From Onchidella celtica (Eukaryota > Mollusca > Gastropoda > Systellommatophora > Onchidiidae): DNA of 64,000 bases. The notes beneath the pieces are model-generated. The model had not been told where the DNA came from, made no database searches, and worked only from the letters and a program-made list of their open reading frames with translations. The DNA lies in NCBI GenBank assembly GCA_963931925.1, contig OZ007569.1:69795920-69859919 (forward strand). The letters are read 5' to 3'. The translations under genes were made by a program, and so were the position numbers. Shown here piece after piece: positions 29,190-40,683 of this stretch (the first letter of the stretch is position 1; the number at the start of each line of letters is the position of its first letter).

Positions 29190-30382
29190 AATTTACTGCA
29201 GTTTTGAGATACATGTACACGAACGAACAAGTTTAACACTTAACAGAACAACCCATCAGACTCACACATTTATTAAGCATAATTATACAGATAATAGCGC
29301 AATTACATACATTATATTATTGAACTTACTGCCGTACAACGGCCTTACTCTCACATGCACTCTTCCTCGGATCCACGATCCGGTAGTTACTTCCTAAAGG
29401 CACTTCGGCCTCAGCCTCTCCCCTCAGGGTCTTAGTAGTACATTAATGATTCACTGGCACCGCAGTCTCTCAATATCACCTTCCTATTGTCATACACCTT
29501 ATCAGTTCACTAGCCCATCAACATGGCAATAATACAGTATCAGTTCACTAGCCCCTCAACATGGCAATAATACAGTATCAGTTCACTAGCCCCTCAACAT
29601 GGCAATAATATAGTATCAGTTCACTGGCCCCTCAACATGGCAATAATATATTATCCCATTCACTCTCATATCTACGTCCCTGTCCGTGGCCTGACTGCCA
29701 CGACTTTATGTGCCTCTACTGTCCTGCACCGACAGCCTCACTTCTGGCCTATGTATGGCCTCCGGCCCTATGCTGGCCTATCACCGTAGGCGGCGCTCTT
29801 TGGCCCGACCTCGGCACCTACAAGAATAACATTACATTGGTATAACACCCTTCCATTTCTATTCACTCCACCTCTCCTTACAACTCATGAAGCGTACACA
29901 CAATAGTTCACCTTCCACTCACCACACATCTTACGGTAACACACCTCCATCGGAGTACACATTACTCACTCGTGCTACAAATCCATGAACTCACTTTCAT
30001 CTATCGCTCATGGCGCACATTGCTATATCCAATATCAAGGACTTCCACATTCCTCACATATACTTATTTACATCATGGTAATAGACGAATATCATATAAT
30101 ACATCAATCATAATTATCAATCAACGTTCTACCTACCAGTCATCACTGGAAAAACACTCATCCGTCTTCCGACTGCTCCCCTTATGTTCGCCCGCTGGGC
30201 TCTTACTAGCGTCCGTTCAGTAGGACCTTCTAACTTGCAGTGATAGTAATACAGCGCTTTCGCCTCATTCAGACCCTCACCACTCATAACATGCACGCTT
30301 TTCTTACTTGTCTACGTGCGTTAATTTTACTCTCCTCCTTTCCCCCCGTAATTATTAACTATCGCTCACTCCACTCGTGACA
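29190..30382 (-). mobile_element. Solo LTR copy A
   Basis: Homologous through most of its length, in the same orientation, to the well-bounded LTR at 39539-40678. Shared blocks include CACTTAACAGAACAACCCAT, GACTGCCACGACT, TCCTGCACCGACAG and AGTCATCACTGGAAAAA. It ends GTGACA at 30382 as copy B does. The left edge diverges, with TGTTCCC at about 29192 the best candidate, and no target duplication was found. TTTATT at 29269 (AATAAA in reverse) suggests the LTR reads on the - strand. Confidence 0.7.
29503..29654. repeat. Four tandem 38-bp units in LTR copy A
   Basis: The unit CAGTTCACTAGCCCCTCAAC...AATACAGTAT repeats with starts at 29503, 29541, 29579 and 29617. Copy B has a shorter, diverged version near 39850-39935. 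Tandem units in U3 often hold enhancer sites, but that is only a possibility here. Confidence 0.85.
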
Positions 30383-30554
30383 GATAGCTTCTAATTTGCT
30401 CGCTTCTGCTCGACCAAGAAGATACAGCCCAAGACACAGGATACAAAGGCAGATCAATTCGTCATATTATTCCTTCTGTCGACTTGCGCGCTTATCAACG
30501 ATGTCAACAACGCCACAATTCGCACCACACCCCATCATAATTCGAAAAAGAGTA

Positions 30555-30739
30555 GTACCAGTGCAGCAGGCCAGATTATACCCCTGCCAGACTATACCCG
30601 GGGTTAAACTGGCCTAGCCCAGCATATACCCCGGGATATATTCTGGGCTAGGCCAGTTTATACCCCGGGGTATACTTTGGGCTGGGCTAGACTGTACACC
30701 TCCCCCCCCCCCCCACCCCCGCCCAGATTATACCCACTA
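30555..30739 (+). repeat. Outer inverted repeat, left arm
   Basis: Reads GTACCAGTGCAGCAGGCC and then a series of CCAGACTATACCCGG-type motifs. It is the reverse complement, with mismatches and a different poly-C length, of 42337-42526. Inside the arm CTGGCCTAGCCCAG and CTGGGCTAGGCCAG form a second hairpin around CCCCGGG. Confidence 0.8.
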
Positions 30740-31753
30740 TGCTTATCTTTAAACAAGTCAATATCACAGTTTATTTCAACCCTAGTTTAAATTGTTCACC
30801 ATCACTGTCATCAGGTATCATATTGAAGCATCAGTCAGAAATATGCTTGACATGTCAGAACAAGCAGATCTACACATACAAAGTTACAATGATGTTTGAG
30901 AGAAAAGGCCGGAATAGAACACCTAAAAAAAAAAAATTTTAATAATCTGTCAGTTGACAGATGGTGCCATTCCATCATCCAGCAGAAATTAAATACTTCA
31001 CATAAAACTAAATGCACACTAAATTTTTTCACATAATGAACTCCACCTGTTCAGATCACAGACTAATAATTTTTAGTCTGTGGTTCAGATCCACTTGAAA
31101 TGTTACAGAATACTAACCAGCAGTAAACAATAATAACAGCAAGAACACCAAACCGTCTTAATTACTCTTGAAAATAAAGAGAAATATCAATATCAGAATC
31201 ATCATCATCATCATCTTGGAATGACATAAAGATCAGAGGGAATGTAAAAATGACCTACACATCATTCTAGAATCTACAAGCAGCAATGCGTGTATATCAA
31301 CTATAGATATGTAAAAAATGTGCTATATAAAGCTTTTCAACTATTCAAGTAGAACTGGACAGAAAGCTATAGTAAAGTAGCCTTGATAGTTGTGCTGGAT
31401 TATATCGCGGATGATGGAACGGCACCATTTGTCAGTTGGGTTATTACATGTATTACGTTTTTCTTTTCTCTCTGCATCACTGTAACAAAAAAATACAGCG
31501 CATGTTTTACTCATGGACAACCAATTATGAAATAATAATAATAATAATAATATCAACAGACACGCGTGAAATTAATGTTGAAGTCTAATCAGATCAGTTT
31601 GAATGGATACTCTACCCTTTTATATCCAATGCATTTTCATGCACGTTTATTTTCATGATTTACAGGATTCAAGAATGTATATAATGAAATGAACTATTTT
31701 TATTACTAGCTGAGGCACCCGGCATTATCCGGGTAAACAGGTGTACCAACCGT

Positions 31754-31787
<34 letters not shown>

Positions 31788-31954
31788 TCTTCGGTCTAGA
31801 AAACTTCCCATATCCTAGAGCCTTACTACAGATTTCATGCGCACCAGCACACAACGCACTCATTTCTGGTAGGGATTTGCACTTTCGCTGTCTTTCAGTC
31901 TCAACCATAGATAAATAATAATACATAGATGGGACATAGACACTTCGGGTTTAT
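30740..31954. other. Spacer between outer inverted repeat and P element
   Basis: AT-rich. Contains (CAT)n near 31199-31215, (AAT)n at 31532-31551, the dispersed GAGGCACCCGGC repeat at 31711-31890 and a CT run at 31754-31789. No gene seen. Confidence 0.5.
31711..31890 (+). repeat. Dispersed repeat, GAGGCACCCGGC family, copy 2
   Basis: CTAGCTGAGGCACCCGGCAT, CT tract, TTACTACAGAT...CACTCATTTC resembles 3670-3915. A shorter CTAGCTGACCCGGC match sits at 45613. Class unknown. Confidence 0.5.
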
Positions 31955-31962
31955 CCCTAGTC
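31955..31962. repeat. 8-bp target duplication of the P element (left)
   Basis: CCCTAGTC, repeated exactly at 42003-42010. Eight-base duplications are the hallmark of P-superfamily insertion. Confidence 0.88.
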
Positions 31963-32025
31963 CAAGGACTACTGTATGAAAGGACGCGCACGGCCGATCT
32001 TCTGACATCGCTAGCGAAGGCCATT
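31963..32025 (+). repeat. P element terminal inverted repeat, left
   Basis: The first 35 bases match the right end perfectly (CAAGGACTACTGTATGAA onward). The block includes GACATCGCTAGCGAAGGCC. Confidence 0.88.
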
Positions 32026-32467
32026 GCATTGACCCAGTTTCTGATGAATAGTCTATTTTTGGACCGAACGTAATAGTGCGCTTTAGCGTAGTAATCTAGA
32101 CTAATAAGATGCGATGAAGTTTATGTCAATTAAATAAGTAAACACATTTTCCATACGATTTGCTGGCATTAATTTACTTACTGAATATCCAACACGCCAA
32201 AACTTTTATTTTTAGGCCTAGATCTAGTGCAGAAAGCTTGCACTCTTTTTCTTCCGGATGTTTACGTTACCGGAACAAGTGCTTTGGTTGTGTGGGAAAA
32301 TATAAACATTGAAACAGACATGTGAAACAATGTGATACTGGTGGATATTTTGTGCAAGTTGTGGGATTTATATTTTTACAAAAATGCCAAACAAGTGTGG
32401 TGTTGTGAACTGCAAAGGCAACTACAGCGAATCTAACAAATGCCGTGTGGTTAAACTACCTAAAGAC

Positions 32468-32473
32468 GAACAA
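32468..32473. repeat. Target duplication of LINE 1 (left)
   Basis: GAACAA, repeated at 35454-35459. The two copies mark the exact insertion point within the transposase codons for Glu-Gln. Confidence 0.65.
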
Positions 32474-35453
32474 TAATAAAAAAGAAGAATTGTCAGCGAT
32501 GACGGAAGATATGAACCTGGATATAGTGATTGGTTGCGAAACCTGGCTCTGGCCGGAAGTCAAAGATGAAGAGTTGCTTTTGGATAATTACGAAATTCAT
32601 AGAAACGATAGGAAAAACAGAACAGGCGGGGGAGTGTTTATTCTTGTTAAAGAACATTACAAGTAAAGTCATTTTCAAGGGGAAAAAAAGTGAAAGTATA
32701 TTTTGTATGATTGATCAGAAAGGAAAAAACCAACAAATCTTTGGAGCAGTCTACAGGCCCCCAGATGCAACAGAAGAAGATAATATAAATATTGTTAATG
32801 ACATTTGCTCAGTTCAGGAAAAATACAAAAAAGCCACCATCAACATCGCTGGCGACTTTAACATCCCGGACATCGACTGGAAAAGAAGTAAAATAGTAGG
32901 AAATAAATATACTAAATCAACTAACGAAATTTTTCTTGAACATTTCCAGTATTCCGGATTCGAACAAGTGAACCACGAACCAACTCGCAAGTCTTCAATA
33001 CTAGAACTATTTTTTACCAACAATACAGACAACATCATTAGTACAGCAACAGTACCAGGACTTGGTGATCACGAATCTGCACTCTTAGTACAATCAAAAT
33101 TAACAACCCACAGACTAAAACCAACAAAAAGAAAAATCTATCTCTGGAACAAAGTGGATAAAAATAAAATTAAAATAGATTGTAAAAACTTTGCCAATCT
33201 TTTTAAGTGTAAACACTTAGTGAATAACAACGTAGAAGACCTATGGAGTTGCATTAAAACTAACCTTAACACCATTATAGATGACAACATACCAACTAAA
33301 ATGACATCCTCAAACTGGAGAAAACCCTGGATCGGCAGGAAACTAAAAAATTTCATAAGGAAAAAGAAAAGATGGTACTCCAAGATGAAGAATTGTAACT
33401 CAGAAAGAGTCAGGCGTAAATACCAAGACATAAAGAAAAAAACACAAAGAGAAAGCAGGAAAGAACATAATAACTACGTGAACGAGATTTTCCAAAGTGA
33501 CACCCACAATAAGAAACTATTTTCGTATATAAAATCAAAAAGTAATGGGAAGCCAAATATTTTTGAACTTAGAGACAAAAACGGTAAAATTCATCAGAAC
33601 CCAGACAAAAAAGCAGAAATATTTAATGATCAATTTAGTTCAGTCTTTTCTGACCCAACAGGCCCGACAACTGCTATTAACCAAGATCCAATAAAAACCA
33701 AAATGAAAGAAATAACTGTAAATCTAAAAGGGGTTCTTAAACTAATGCAAAACATTGACCCTAACAAAGCGATAGGACCTGATGGCATCCCCGGTCAATT
33801 ATTAAAAATGTGCGCTGAAGAACTAGCACCAATCTTTACGACACTATTCCAAGCATCTTTAAATCAGGGCACTGTTCCAAAAGACTGGAAACAGGCAAAT
33901 ATAATACCACTATTCAAAAAAGGAGAAAAAACAAATCCCGAAAATTACAGACCTGTTTCCCTAACCTCTATTACCTGTAAGCTCCTTGAGCATATCGTGC
34001 ACAGTTCAGTTATGGACCACCTGGATTCTAATAATATTTTAACCAATGTCCAGCATGGATTTAGACAGCATAGGTCCTGTGAAACACAGCTGATCACAAC
34101 TTGTAAGTACTAAGGATTTTATAAACGGAATTGAAAAGAATAGCCAAATAGATGCAATATTACTTGACCTTTCTAAAGCTTTTGACAAAGTCCATCATGA
34201 CAGCTTGTTAAACAAAGTGAAACATTACGGAATAGATGGGAATCTGCTTAAATGGCTAAGATCCCTTCTTAACAATAGAATTCAGAAAGTTGTTGTTGAG
34301 GGCAAAACCTCTACCCCCAGGCCGGTACTATCCGGTGTATAATTAAATGACATGCCAGAGTCCTTAACACCTGGAACTAAAGTTAGATTGTTTGCTGACG
34401 ATAGCCTAGTATATAGGGAAATTAAGAACAAAGGAGATGCAAAGATACTACAACAAGACTTAAATAAATTACAGAAGTGGGAAAGTGACTGGAAAATGGA
34501 GTTTCATCCCCAAAAGTGCCAATTACTAAAAATTACCAACAAACTAAACAAAATTGAAACTGATTATTTTATTCACAATGAAAAATTGTCAATTGCAACT
34601 AGTGCTAAATACCTTGGTGTTACTATCGATGACAAACTCAAATGGAGCGAGCACATAGACAACACCTGTAAAAAAGCAAATAAAACCTTGGCTTTTATCA
34701 AAAGACATCTATCATCATGTCCCAAAGAAATTAAAATAAAATGCTATAATACGTATGTAAGACCAATAGTGGAATATAGCAGTTGCATCTGGGACCCGTA
34801 TACACATGACCAACAACAGCAATTAGAAAGAATACAGAGGAGAGTAGCCAGGTGGGTCACCAATCAATATGATCACAATGTTAATACCACATTTTTGTTG
34901 GAGGACTTGGGCTGGACGCCACTGAGTGAGAGGAGAGCGAGAAATAAAGTATTGTTACTTCAAAAAGCCAGGTGTGGCAGTGTCGCGATCCCCAAAGAGG
35001 ATATACGTTTTAACAGTTATGGAAGAACAAGAACAAAAGGATCTACTATGTTTATACCACATTCTAGAACTAACACACATTTGCATTCTTTTTATCCCTC
35101 TGCTATAAGATTATGGAATAGCATGCCAAAAGAGCTCCAAAACATTTCTAATCCAGACCTCCTCAAATCTAAACTGAACTCAGTGACATTACGGTCACAT
35201 TACAACATAAGGCAGGTTTAAGTTAAAACTCGCCAACCGTTCAGGACGACACTACTAAAAATAAAAATTAAAAAAAATTATATTATCTTTTTATGCTAAA
35301 TCAACATACATCTATTTTAAATATAGAGTCTACATATTTTATAAATAATATGAGATGTATGACTTTTTACCCTCAAAGACTCGACCTGCTGAGTCACTAA
35401 GCGCGATTGCACTAGTCCTCAATGATGAGGCTGCAGTCTTAGCGGAAGAAGAA
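32474..35453 (+). mobile_element. LINE 1: 5'-truncated CR1/Jockey-type LINE in the THAP finger
   Basis: 2,980 bp ending in (GAA)n. The endonuclease begins truncated at NNKKEELSAM, followed by DIVIGCETWL and TGGGVFI. A frameshift near 32660 leads to VYRPPDATEED, AGDFNIPDIDW and GLGDHESALL. RT motifs are NKAIGPDGIPG, NYRPVSLTSI, GFRQHRSCETQ, DLSKAFDKV and LFADDSLVY, then a C-terminal IQRRVARWVTNQYD and PSAIRLWNSMP. Frameshifts lie at about 34100. At about 34338 a deletion removes the expected PQGTVLGPLLF block. Same family as LINE 2. Confidence 0.8.
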
Positions 35454-35459
35454 GAACAA
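35454..35459. repeat. Target duplication of LINE 1 (right)
   Basis: GAACAA directly after the GAAGAAGAA tail. Its edge is blurred by the similar tail. Confidence 0.6.
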
Positions 35460-38044
35460 GAAAAACAGAAATGGTTGAACGTTCTCCCCCCACGTGAGGA
35501 TTTCGTTGTCGACCCAACAAAATTTTTTATATGTGAGAGACATTGGCCAGAGGATACACCTATGGTCAAGATACCAGGTGGACATACTCGGCCTGTGTTG
35601 CCACCAAGTATTTTTAATGTTCCTTCTTCTTGTTTGCCAACACCAAAACCAGCACCACGCGAGCCTAAAGCTGAGGATCAACAGCTGAACTATTTCATCA
35701 AGAAAGACAGAATCACTTCGTTTTCTGAGTTTTCTCCTGACAAAGAGTTGTTAAAAAAGTATGAAAATCTTCTCATATTTCATCCAGAAGACAAATTTAT
35801 GTGTATTTTCATGGTGCAAGATTACAGAGAGAGTTTCTTGTCAATAATTGTTCACAACAAATCTACTTTGTGTTCACCTCTTACTCTTTCTGCTTTCAAG
35901 GATGGGATTAACGTGCCTTTGGGTAAAATCTTAAGTCCAAACACTGGTCTGTCATCCAACACACAATTCTTTGAGGCTGTGCACTCAGCGATTAACTATG
36001 ACCTTCCTGTGGATGGTGTTGTTAAAAAAGTGGCAACGACTCTTCAACAAGTTCAAGCCTAAGAGTCGCTTGAAGCTGCCAAAGGCAAGAAACTCAAATT
36101 TCTTACAAGACAGCTTCAACTCATATATGACAAGGCATTCTCGGTGGCAGATTACTGCTTTGCAATTGAATCTTTCCCCCACTGTAATTACCATCAACTG
36201 CGTGACTTTCTTGTTCTCCCAAGTAGACGAAAGCTGCAGTCTATGATCTCTTCTACAGATGTTGACCAAGTACTGGAGAAAACATTTCAGAAAGCAAAGA
36301 ATGCTCAGCAGAAACATTGTTTTTTGTTAGTCGATGAAGTGAAAATTCGCCAAAGAGTCGCCTTTTCATGGGGTGTTTTCAATGGCATGTCAAAAAATGA
36401 CCCAGACTCCAAGGCAAGCTCTATGTTAGGTGTCATGATGAAATGTTTGCATGGTGGACCTAGTGTTATGGTATCTGTTACCCCTGTTCACAACCTAACA
36501 GCTGCCTACCTTCTTCTTCTTCTTCTTCCTTAAAACTGGTATTCTCAGATTTGAGTATCTCACCAGTACGCATTAAAAATCGACTCGGCCCGTGTCCCTG
36601 GGAGTTAAAAATTTATATACATATAAGGGTGTAAGAAGGGGGAGTCGATTAGATTTATAAAAACTTATAAAAACACTTGATTGTGGCCATGAGCAGATCA
36701 ACCAATCTTATCACTGGGTTTATAAGTATTATGCAGCCTATTCAGTAGCTAGCTCTCAACGTGTGCTTTTCTAATTTTGTCTTAAAAGAGTCTAGGCTAC
36801 TGCACAATTTTAGGTCCTCCGGCAAAGAGTTCCACAGCCTCAACGTGCTCGGATAAAAAGAATATAAGTGGCCGTCAACACTGGACGATGGTATGGCATA
36901 GGTCTGGCCATTCCGCCTAGTCTTACTAAAATTAATCCCAATGTGTTCCATGGGTATATCCATCAGACCGCATCTGCCCTTAAAAAAGCTGGTAATTTTA
37001 TTTCTTGCCCGCCTCTCCTCTAAAGGCATCCAGCCAAGTTTTTGCATATTAATCTAGGTGTTACCCTCCTCAAATTTATAGTTGTTTGTCACGAATCTGG
37101 CTGCTCTTTTCTGTATCTTTTCTAGATAATCTATGTGAGTTCTACAATGGGGGTCCCAGATGCTACATCCATATTCGAGTATTGGTCTAACAAGGGTCTT
37201 ATAACATTTATCTTTAACATCCATGGGACAGTCTGAGATATTTCTCCTTAAAAAAGCTATTACTCCATTTGCCTTACGACTAATTGTGCTATACTGTTGT
37301 TTCCATCTAAGTTTCCTATCAATAACTATGCCAAGATAAGTAGCTGTTTCTGTTTCCTCTAATTTGATGTTGTGGATAGTATAATCAAAACTGATGGTGT
37401 TAATTTTGTTTGTCACTCGAAGTACTTGACACTTCTTAGGATGGAATTCCATCTTCCACTTTTGTTCCCACTGTTGGAGTCTATTCAGGTCATTTTGTAA
37501 CATTTCTGCATCTCTTACACTTCTGATGTTTCTATACAGTAGACTGTCATCGGCGAACAGCCTGATCGATGTACCATTGGACAGATCTTTGGATATATCA
37601 TTTATATAAATTAGGAAAAAAAGAGGTCCTAAGACAGTACCTTGAGGGACTCCTGATACAACAGGGTTAGGTGATGATTCACTCCCATCAACAATTACTT
37701 TTTGCTGGCGGTTGATCAAAAAAGATCTTATCCAGTCTAGTAAAGAATTCCTAATTCCGAGGTGTTTCAATTTCAAAAGCAGTCCCAGATGATCTACCTT
37801 ATCAAATGCCTTCGAAAAGTCTAGAAGTATGGCATCTATCTGTCCCCTGGAATTTAAACATTGGCTAAAGTCATTTAATGTTGTTATCAGTTGCATTTCG
37901 CAGCTTCTTTTTTGTCGAAAACCATGTTGAGAATCATCTAAAACTTCATATTTCTGTAAATGATCCATGATGTTACTGTGGACAATATACTCTAAGAGCT
38001 TACATGAAACTGACGTCAACGAAATTGGGCTATAATTTTCAGCC

Positions 38045-38166
38045 TAACGATTTGAGGTCTTTATTTTAGGAGGTTCGCTGCCCTTGGCATTTACACCTCA
38101 CTTTGTTCTGGCGGGGGGGGGGGGGGGGGGGGAATGATATGGATAAATTTTTAATCTATTAATCAC
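38045..38166. mobile_element. 122-bp insert with 13-bp flanking duplication in LINE 2
   Basis: ATAATTTTCAGCC at 38032-38044 is repeated at 38167-38179. The bases between interrupt the RT codons for the AENY/SPISLTS boundary. The insert contains a G run of about 22. A 13-bp duplication suggests retroposition, but the source is unknown. Confidence 0.65.
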
Positions 38167-38772
38167 ATAATTTTCAGCCTTTGCCTTATCGCCTTTCTTA
38201 AACAGCGGAACTATGATGGCACTTTTCCAATCATTTGGCACAGATCCCTGGTCTAAGGATGCCTGGAAAAGCAATGCATAAACGCTCGCTAATTCCTGGG
38301 CGCAAATTTTCAAAATTCTTCCTGGAATGCAGTCAGGTCCAATGGCTTTATTTTCCTTAATGTTAATCAAGAGTTTCAAAACACCTGCTCTGCTCACTTT
38401 TATTCTTTGTTCATTTCATTAAAAAGTCTGTGGTTATTAAAAAAATTGTCTTCTATCTTTGGTTCTGGGCTGGAAAAGACAGAACAAAACTGCTCATTCA
38501 GGAGATCTGCTTTGGCTGTGGGGTCCTGAACTAAGATATTCTTTTTTTTTTCCTAGGTCTGAAATTCCACATCTGTCTTGGTTTTTGTGTCTAATATAGG
38601 ACCAGAGTTTTTTATTATCTTTGTCTTCTTCTATCATTGATTTAACAAAGGTGATATGCGCTTTTCTACATTCTCTCTGTGAAGTCCTTTTTATTTCTTT
38701 ATATTTCTTCCAGGCCCTTTCTGAATTACAAGATCTTGCTTTGCTATACCATCTATGTTTCTTGCGTATAAG

Positions 38773-38836
38773 ACTATGACATCACCTGACCTACAGTTGT
38801 GTACATTTCTTAGAACTATGGTTGTACAAGTTGGAA
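38773..38836 (-). repeat. 64-bp inverted copy of 28286-28349 within LINE 2
   Basis: Lies between PWI and IRKKHRWYSK of LINE 2 where LINE 1 has about seven residues (GRKLKNF). Identical over 64 bases to the reverse complement of 28286-28349. Confidence 0.85.
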
Positions 38837-39538
38837 TCCAGGGCTGGTGATTTTTAGTTGAAGTTAATTTTGTTGGCACATTGTCGTCTATTATGGTGAC
38901 CAAGTTTGTTTTAATGCACTCCCAAAGTTTGTTTACATCATCTTTCACACTATGGTATTTCAGAAAAGATTTAGAAAAATTGTACGCATCTCTCCTAAGA
39001 GAGTCTAGATCTGTGCAGTTCCAAAGCTGTATTTTCCGCTTTATGGGTTTCTTTCTAAAGGGTTTCAGATTGGTTTCCACAAAAACTGCGTCATGGTCGC
39101 CCAAGCCAGGAGCAGGTGTACATTTTTCAATAAGTCCAGGATTATTTGTAAAAAATAAGTCTAAAAGGGCAGATCCACGGGTTGAAAAATCTACAATTTG
39201 TTTCAGGCCAAGGTCTTGAATGGTATCTAAGAATTTTGAATTGATATCTTTCCGATTCTGGTGTCCACAAATTTCTTCTTTCTCCCAGAGGATATCTGGG
39301 AGATTAAAGTCCCCTCCAAGCCAAAACACAGCTTTCTTGTTCTTATCCAGAACATCAAAGATGTCTTTACTAATTTCACTACAGTTGTTAAAATCCGAAT
39401 CTGGAGGTCTATAAACAGAACCAATGACCAAGGGCTTTTTGCCTTTTACATTTATTCTACAAAAAATGGATTCACTTAATTTTCCAACGTGTACTTGTTC
39501 GCTGGTGAAATATTTCCTTATACCAATCAAAACACCTC

Positions 39539-40678
39539 TGTCACAAATCCCAGACTGGGAGATGCAATATTATTAACAGGACAACAATCACGAACGAACA
39601 AGTATACACTTAACAGAACAACCCATCAGACTCACACATTTATTATACATAAAGATAGCGATAAACGTGCAATTACATACATTATATTATATTAATTACG
39701 TTACTGCCGTCCCACGGCCTTATTCCCACATGCACTCTTCCTCGGGTCCACAACCCGGTAGTTACGTTCTAAAGACACTTCGGTCTCAGCTTCTCCTCTC
39801 CATGTCTTAATAGCAAGCACCTTAATATTTCACTGACACCGCAGTCTTAGTATTCCAATAGCCCATCAACATGGCAATAGCACATTAGCATTTCAATAGT
39901 ACATCAACATGGCAATAGCACATTAGCATTCAATAGCACATTCACATCAAAGATACATCCCTGTCTGTGGCCAGACTGCCACGACTCATGTGCCTCTACT
40001 GTCCTGCACCGACAGCTTCCCTCTCGGCCTATGTGTGGCCTTCGGCCCTATGCTGGCCTATCCCCTGTGCTCACCGACGCGGCTCTTCGGCCCGTCCCCG
40101 ACACCTACAAGAATAACATTACATTGGTATAATAATCCCATACCACTTCTATTCACTTCACCCCTCTTTACATCTCATGAAGCGTACACACAATAGTTCA
40201 CATTTCACTCACCACTTCTTACGGTAACACACCTCCACCGTAGTACACAATACTCACTCGCGCTACAAATCCATGAACTCAACTTTCATCTATCGCTCAT
40301 GGCGCACATTGCTATATACAGTATCAAGGACTTCCACATTCCTCACATATACTTATTTACATCATGGTCATAGACGAATATAATACATCAATCATAATTA
40401 TCAATCATCGTTCCACTTACCAGTCATCACTGGAAAAAACTCTCTCTAGTCTTCCGACTGCTCCCCTTATGTTCGCCCTCGGGGCTTTCTCTTGCGTCCG
40501 CTCTTTAGGACGTTCTAACTTGCAGTGATAGTAATACCGCGTTCTCGCCTCATTCAGACACCCCCCCCCCCCCAGCACTCACAACACGCACGCTTTCCTT
40601 ACCCCGTGGCCCGTGGGTTAACTGTATTCGAACCCCATCCTCTCGTAACTACTGATCCTCGCTCACTCGCACGTGACA
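39539..40678 (-). mobile_element. Solo LTR copy B inside LINE 2
   Basis: 1,140 bp starting TGTCACAAATCC and ending GCACGTGACA (TGTCAC...GTGACA), with the 5-bp duplication ACCTC at 39534-39538 and 40679-40683. Joining across it restores the LINE endonuclease reading (TGGGVLIG), proving the order of insertion. AATAAA reads on the reverse strand at 39639-39644. Homologous to copy A. Confidence 0.85.
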
Positions 40679-40683
40679 ACCTC
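40679..40683. repeat. Target duplication of LTR copy B (right)
   Basis: ACCTC. The partner is at 39534-39538. Confidence 0.75.

Noticed and set aside
29190..40678. Two same-orientation LTR-like repeats as the two ends of one retrotransposon
   Set aside because: Copy B has its own 5-bp duplication inside LINE 2, copy A is more diverged, and no gag-pol lies between them.
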